Origin: Bacteroidota bacterium
GTDB taxonomy: Bacteria > Bacteroidota > Rhodothermia > Balneolales > Balneolaceae
Direction: 5' to 3'
NCBI GenBank assembly: GCA_027621355.1
Contig: JAQCBZ010000004.1
Coordinates: 1-64,000 of the forward strand
DNA length: 64,000 nucleotides
The notes below the pieces were generated by a model. That model saw only the letters and a program-made list of their open reading frames with translations, ran no database searches and was not told the origin of the DNA. The position numbers and the translations under genes were made by a program. Positions 63,192 to 64,000 of the stretch are shown in pieces; position 1 is the first letter of the stretch; every line of letters begins with the position of its first letter.

Positions 63192-63421
63192 AAAATCACG
63201 TGCGTGATCTTCGAAAAGCAAAACAATGGACACAAGATGATCTTGCCAAAAAGCTTCTTGTGTCCAGACAAACCGTGAACGCCATCGAGAACGGAAAGTT
63301 TGACCCCAGTATCGTTACAGCATTCAAGATTGCTGAAATCTTTGGTCAGTCAATTGAGTCTATTTTTGTCTTTCGTGACGACCATAATAATGACCATCTT
63401 GACGACCCACAATTGACATAG
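63188..63421 (+). CDS. Small XRE-family transcriptional regulator
   Basis: 77 aa, essentially a single Cro/C1-type helix-turn-helix domain: VRDLRKAKQWTQDDLAKKLL, then VSRQTVNAIENGKFDPSIVT (recognition helix) and AFKIAEIFGQSIESIFVFRD, a typical YozG/YgzD-like layout. The tail is acidic with His/Asn. It likely binds the palindrome at 62773-62790 and represses its own operon. This is inference from location and size. Confidence 0.88.
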   Translation: MKNHVRDLRKAKQWTQDDLAKKLLVSRQTVNAIENGKFDPSIVTAFKIAEIFGQSIESIFVFRDDHNNDHLDDPQLT

Positions 63422-63425
63422 CTCC

Positions 63426-64000
63426 TCAATAGGTCGTTTTATTCATCCACTGTCTTGCATACGGCTCAAGGGGCGTATCATGCTGGCCGCGCAGTACTAG
63501 ATGATAAGCTTGACGACAGATCATCCCACCATTATCAGTGCAAAGGTCTATCGGTGGGATATGTAGGGTAATGTCATGCTCATCGCAGGAAGACAGCAGT
63601 GTGTTTCGTAAGAGCGTATTAGCAGAAACACCCCCAGCCACAACCAATGTGCGAGCCCCTGTGTGCTCACAAGCCTCTATGGCTTTCTTTCGTAATACTT
63701 CTGTAATGGCAACATTGACACCCGCTGCAAGGTCCGGCAACTCATCTCCAAGTCGATGTTTAAGTTCGTCCTGTTCAAGATCCGACACAATCCCATACTC
63801 ATCTTCAAGAAACCTACGAAGGTGTGTCTTTAGGCCTGAAAAGCTAAATTCATACGGCTGATCCAGCATAGATTGCGGGAATGAAAATCGATTCGGATCG
63901 CCAGTTTGTGCAAGTGTATCAACCACGGGTCCTGCTGGATACCCAAGCCCCATCATTTTCCCAATTTTGTCGAAAGCCTCTCCAGCCGCGTCATCTCGGG
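63426..64000 (-). CDS. tsaD: tRNA N6-adenosine threonylcarbamoyltransferase (C-terminal part)
   Basis: 190 residues visible; the gene continues past base 64000. Reading from the edge, RDDAAGEAFDKIGKMMGLGY, PAGPVVD, FSFPQSM, FSFSGLKTHLRRFLEDE and AGGVSANTLLRNTLLS, then IPPIDLCTDNGGMICRQAYH are the C-terminal half of TsaD, which transfers threonylcarbamoyl to A37 of ANN-decoding tRNAs. The ASKHA ATP-binding and metal site (CTDNG, Asp) is in view. It ends 5 bases from the XRE gene on the other strand. Confidence 0.95.
   Translation of the reverse strand, partial: RDDAAGEAFDKIGKMMGLGYPAGPVVDTLAQTGDPNRFSFPQSMLDQPYEFSFSGLKTHLRRFLEDEYGIVSDLEQDELKHRLGDELPDLAAGVNVAITEVLRKKAIEACEHTGARTLVVAGGVSANTLLRNTLLSSCDEHDITLHIPPIDLCTDNGGMICRQAYHLVLRGQHDTPLEPYARQWMNKTTY

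Overview
The window looks like a chromosomal segment of a marine-type bacterium of the Bacteroidota/Rhodothermota-Balneolota group. Four things suggest this: C-terminal type IX secretion (Por) sorting domains on secreted proteins (33683-36192), a TonB-dependent receptor with an N-terminal carboxypeptidase-like domain, DUF3078 and CHU/FlgD-like secreted proteins, and a dimeric-type glycyl-tRNA synthetase. The phylum is an inference from family content; there is no rRNA here. Most of the segment has moderate GC and densely packed genes. The exception is an AT-rich block at about 30.7-36.4 kb.

Layout. 1-3.3 kb (minus): priA, scpB and the start of a RluB-like pseudouridine synthase with an Arg-rich repeat, plus a 45-aa DUF2256 gene next to a cryptochrome DASH. 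4.7-8.8 kb: an AlkA-like glycosylase that appears to lack its catalytic Asp, then groEL, groES and rsmA. 8.9-13.1 kb: a four-gene operon holding the ligase-associated DEXH helicase and PdeM nuclease between two membrane/envelope proteins. 13-26 kb: housekeeping genes (ZIP transporter, gcvP, a histone H1-like protein, NAD-type isocitrate dehydrogenase, gatC, a flippase, murI, phoH, an rRNA/tRNA methyltransferase, an ALDH7-type aldehyde dehydrogenase, a WbqC-like protein). 26-30.5 kb: an NhaC-type antiporter, pcm and ettA.

30.6-36.4 kb: a tRNA with anticodon CAU (probably Ile2) whose 3' end is repeated about 5.7 kb away. The two copies bound an AT-rich block that encodes only small, secreted or membrane proteins: a two-module secreted protein, a small lipoprotein, a membrane protein, a periplasmic MBL-fold hydrolase, a miniature T9SS-sorted protein and a large T9SS-sorted protein with an HEFTH zinc-peptidase motif. 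I read this as an integrated genomic island without its own integrase. It is the most notable structure in the window.

36.4-41.5 kb (minus): remains of a polysaccharide-use locus (GH16 lipoprotein, a broken carbohydrate-binding gene, a TonB receptor) with a prephenate dehydratase gene in between. 41.6-53.5 kb: a tandem Usp protein, a DUF368 lipid-carrier transporter, a metzincin lipoprotein, glyS, asd, a lamin-tail/FlgD-like secreted protein, a group II PLP decarboxylase and a DUF3078 barrel. 53.5-59 kb: tRNA-Gln, prs, rplY, pth, hppA and an unknown gene form one co-directional cluster. 58.9-64 kb: a secreted beta-propeller with a small Cys-containing secreted partner, a methyltransferase, pyrF-rnhA, a membrane protein/XRE regulator pair behind a perfect 18-bp palindrome, and the C-terminal part of tsaD running off the window.

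No CRISPR array, insertion sequence, integrase or replication origin was recognised.
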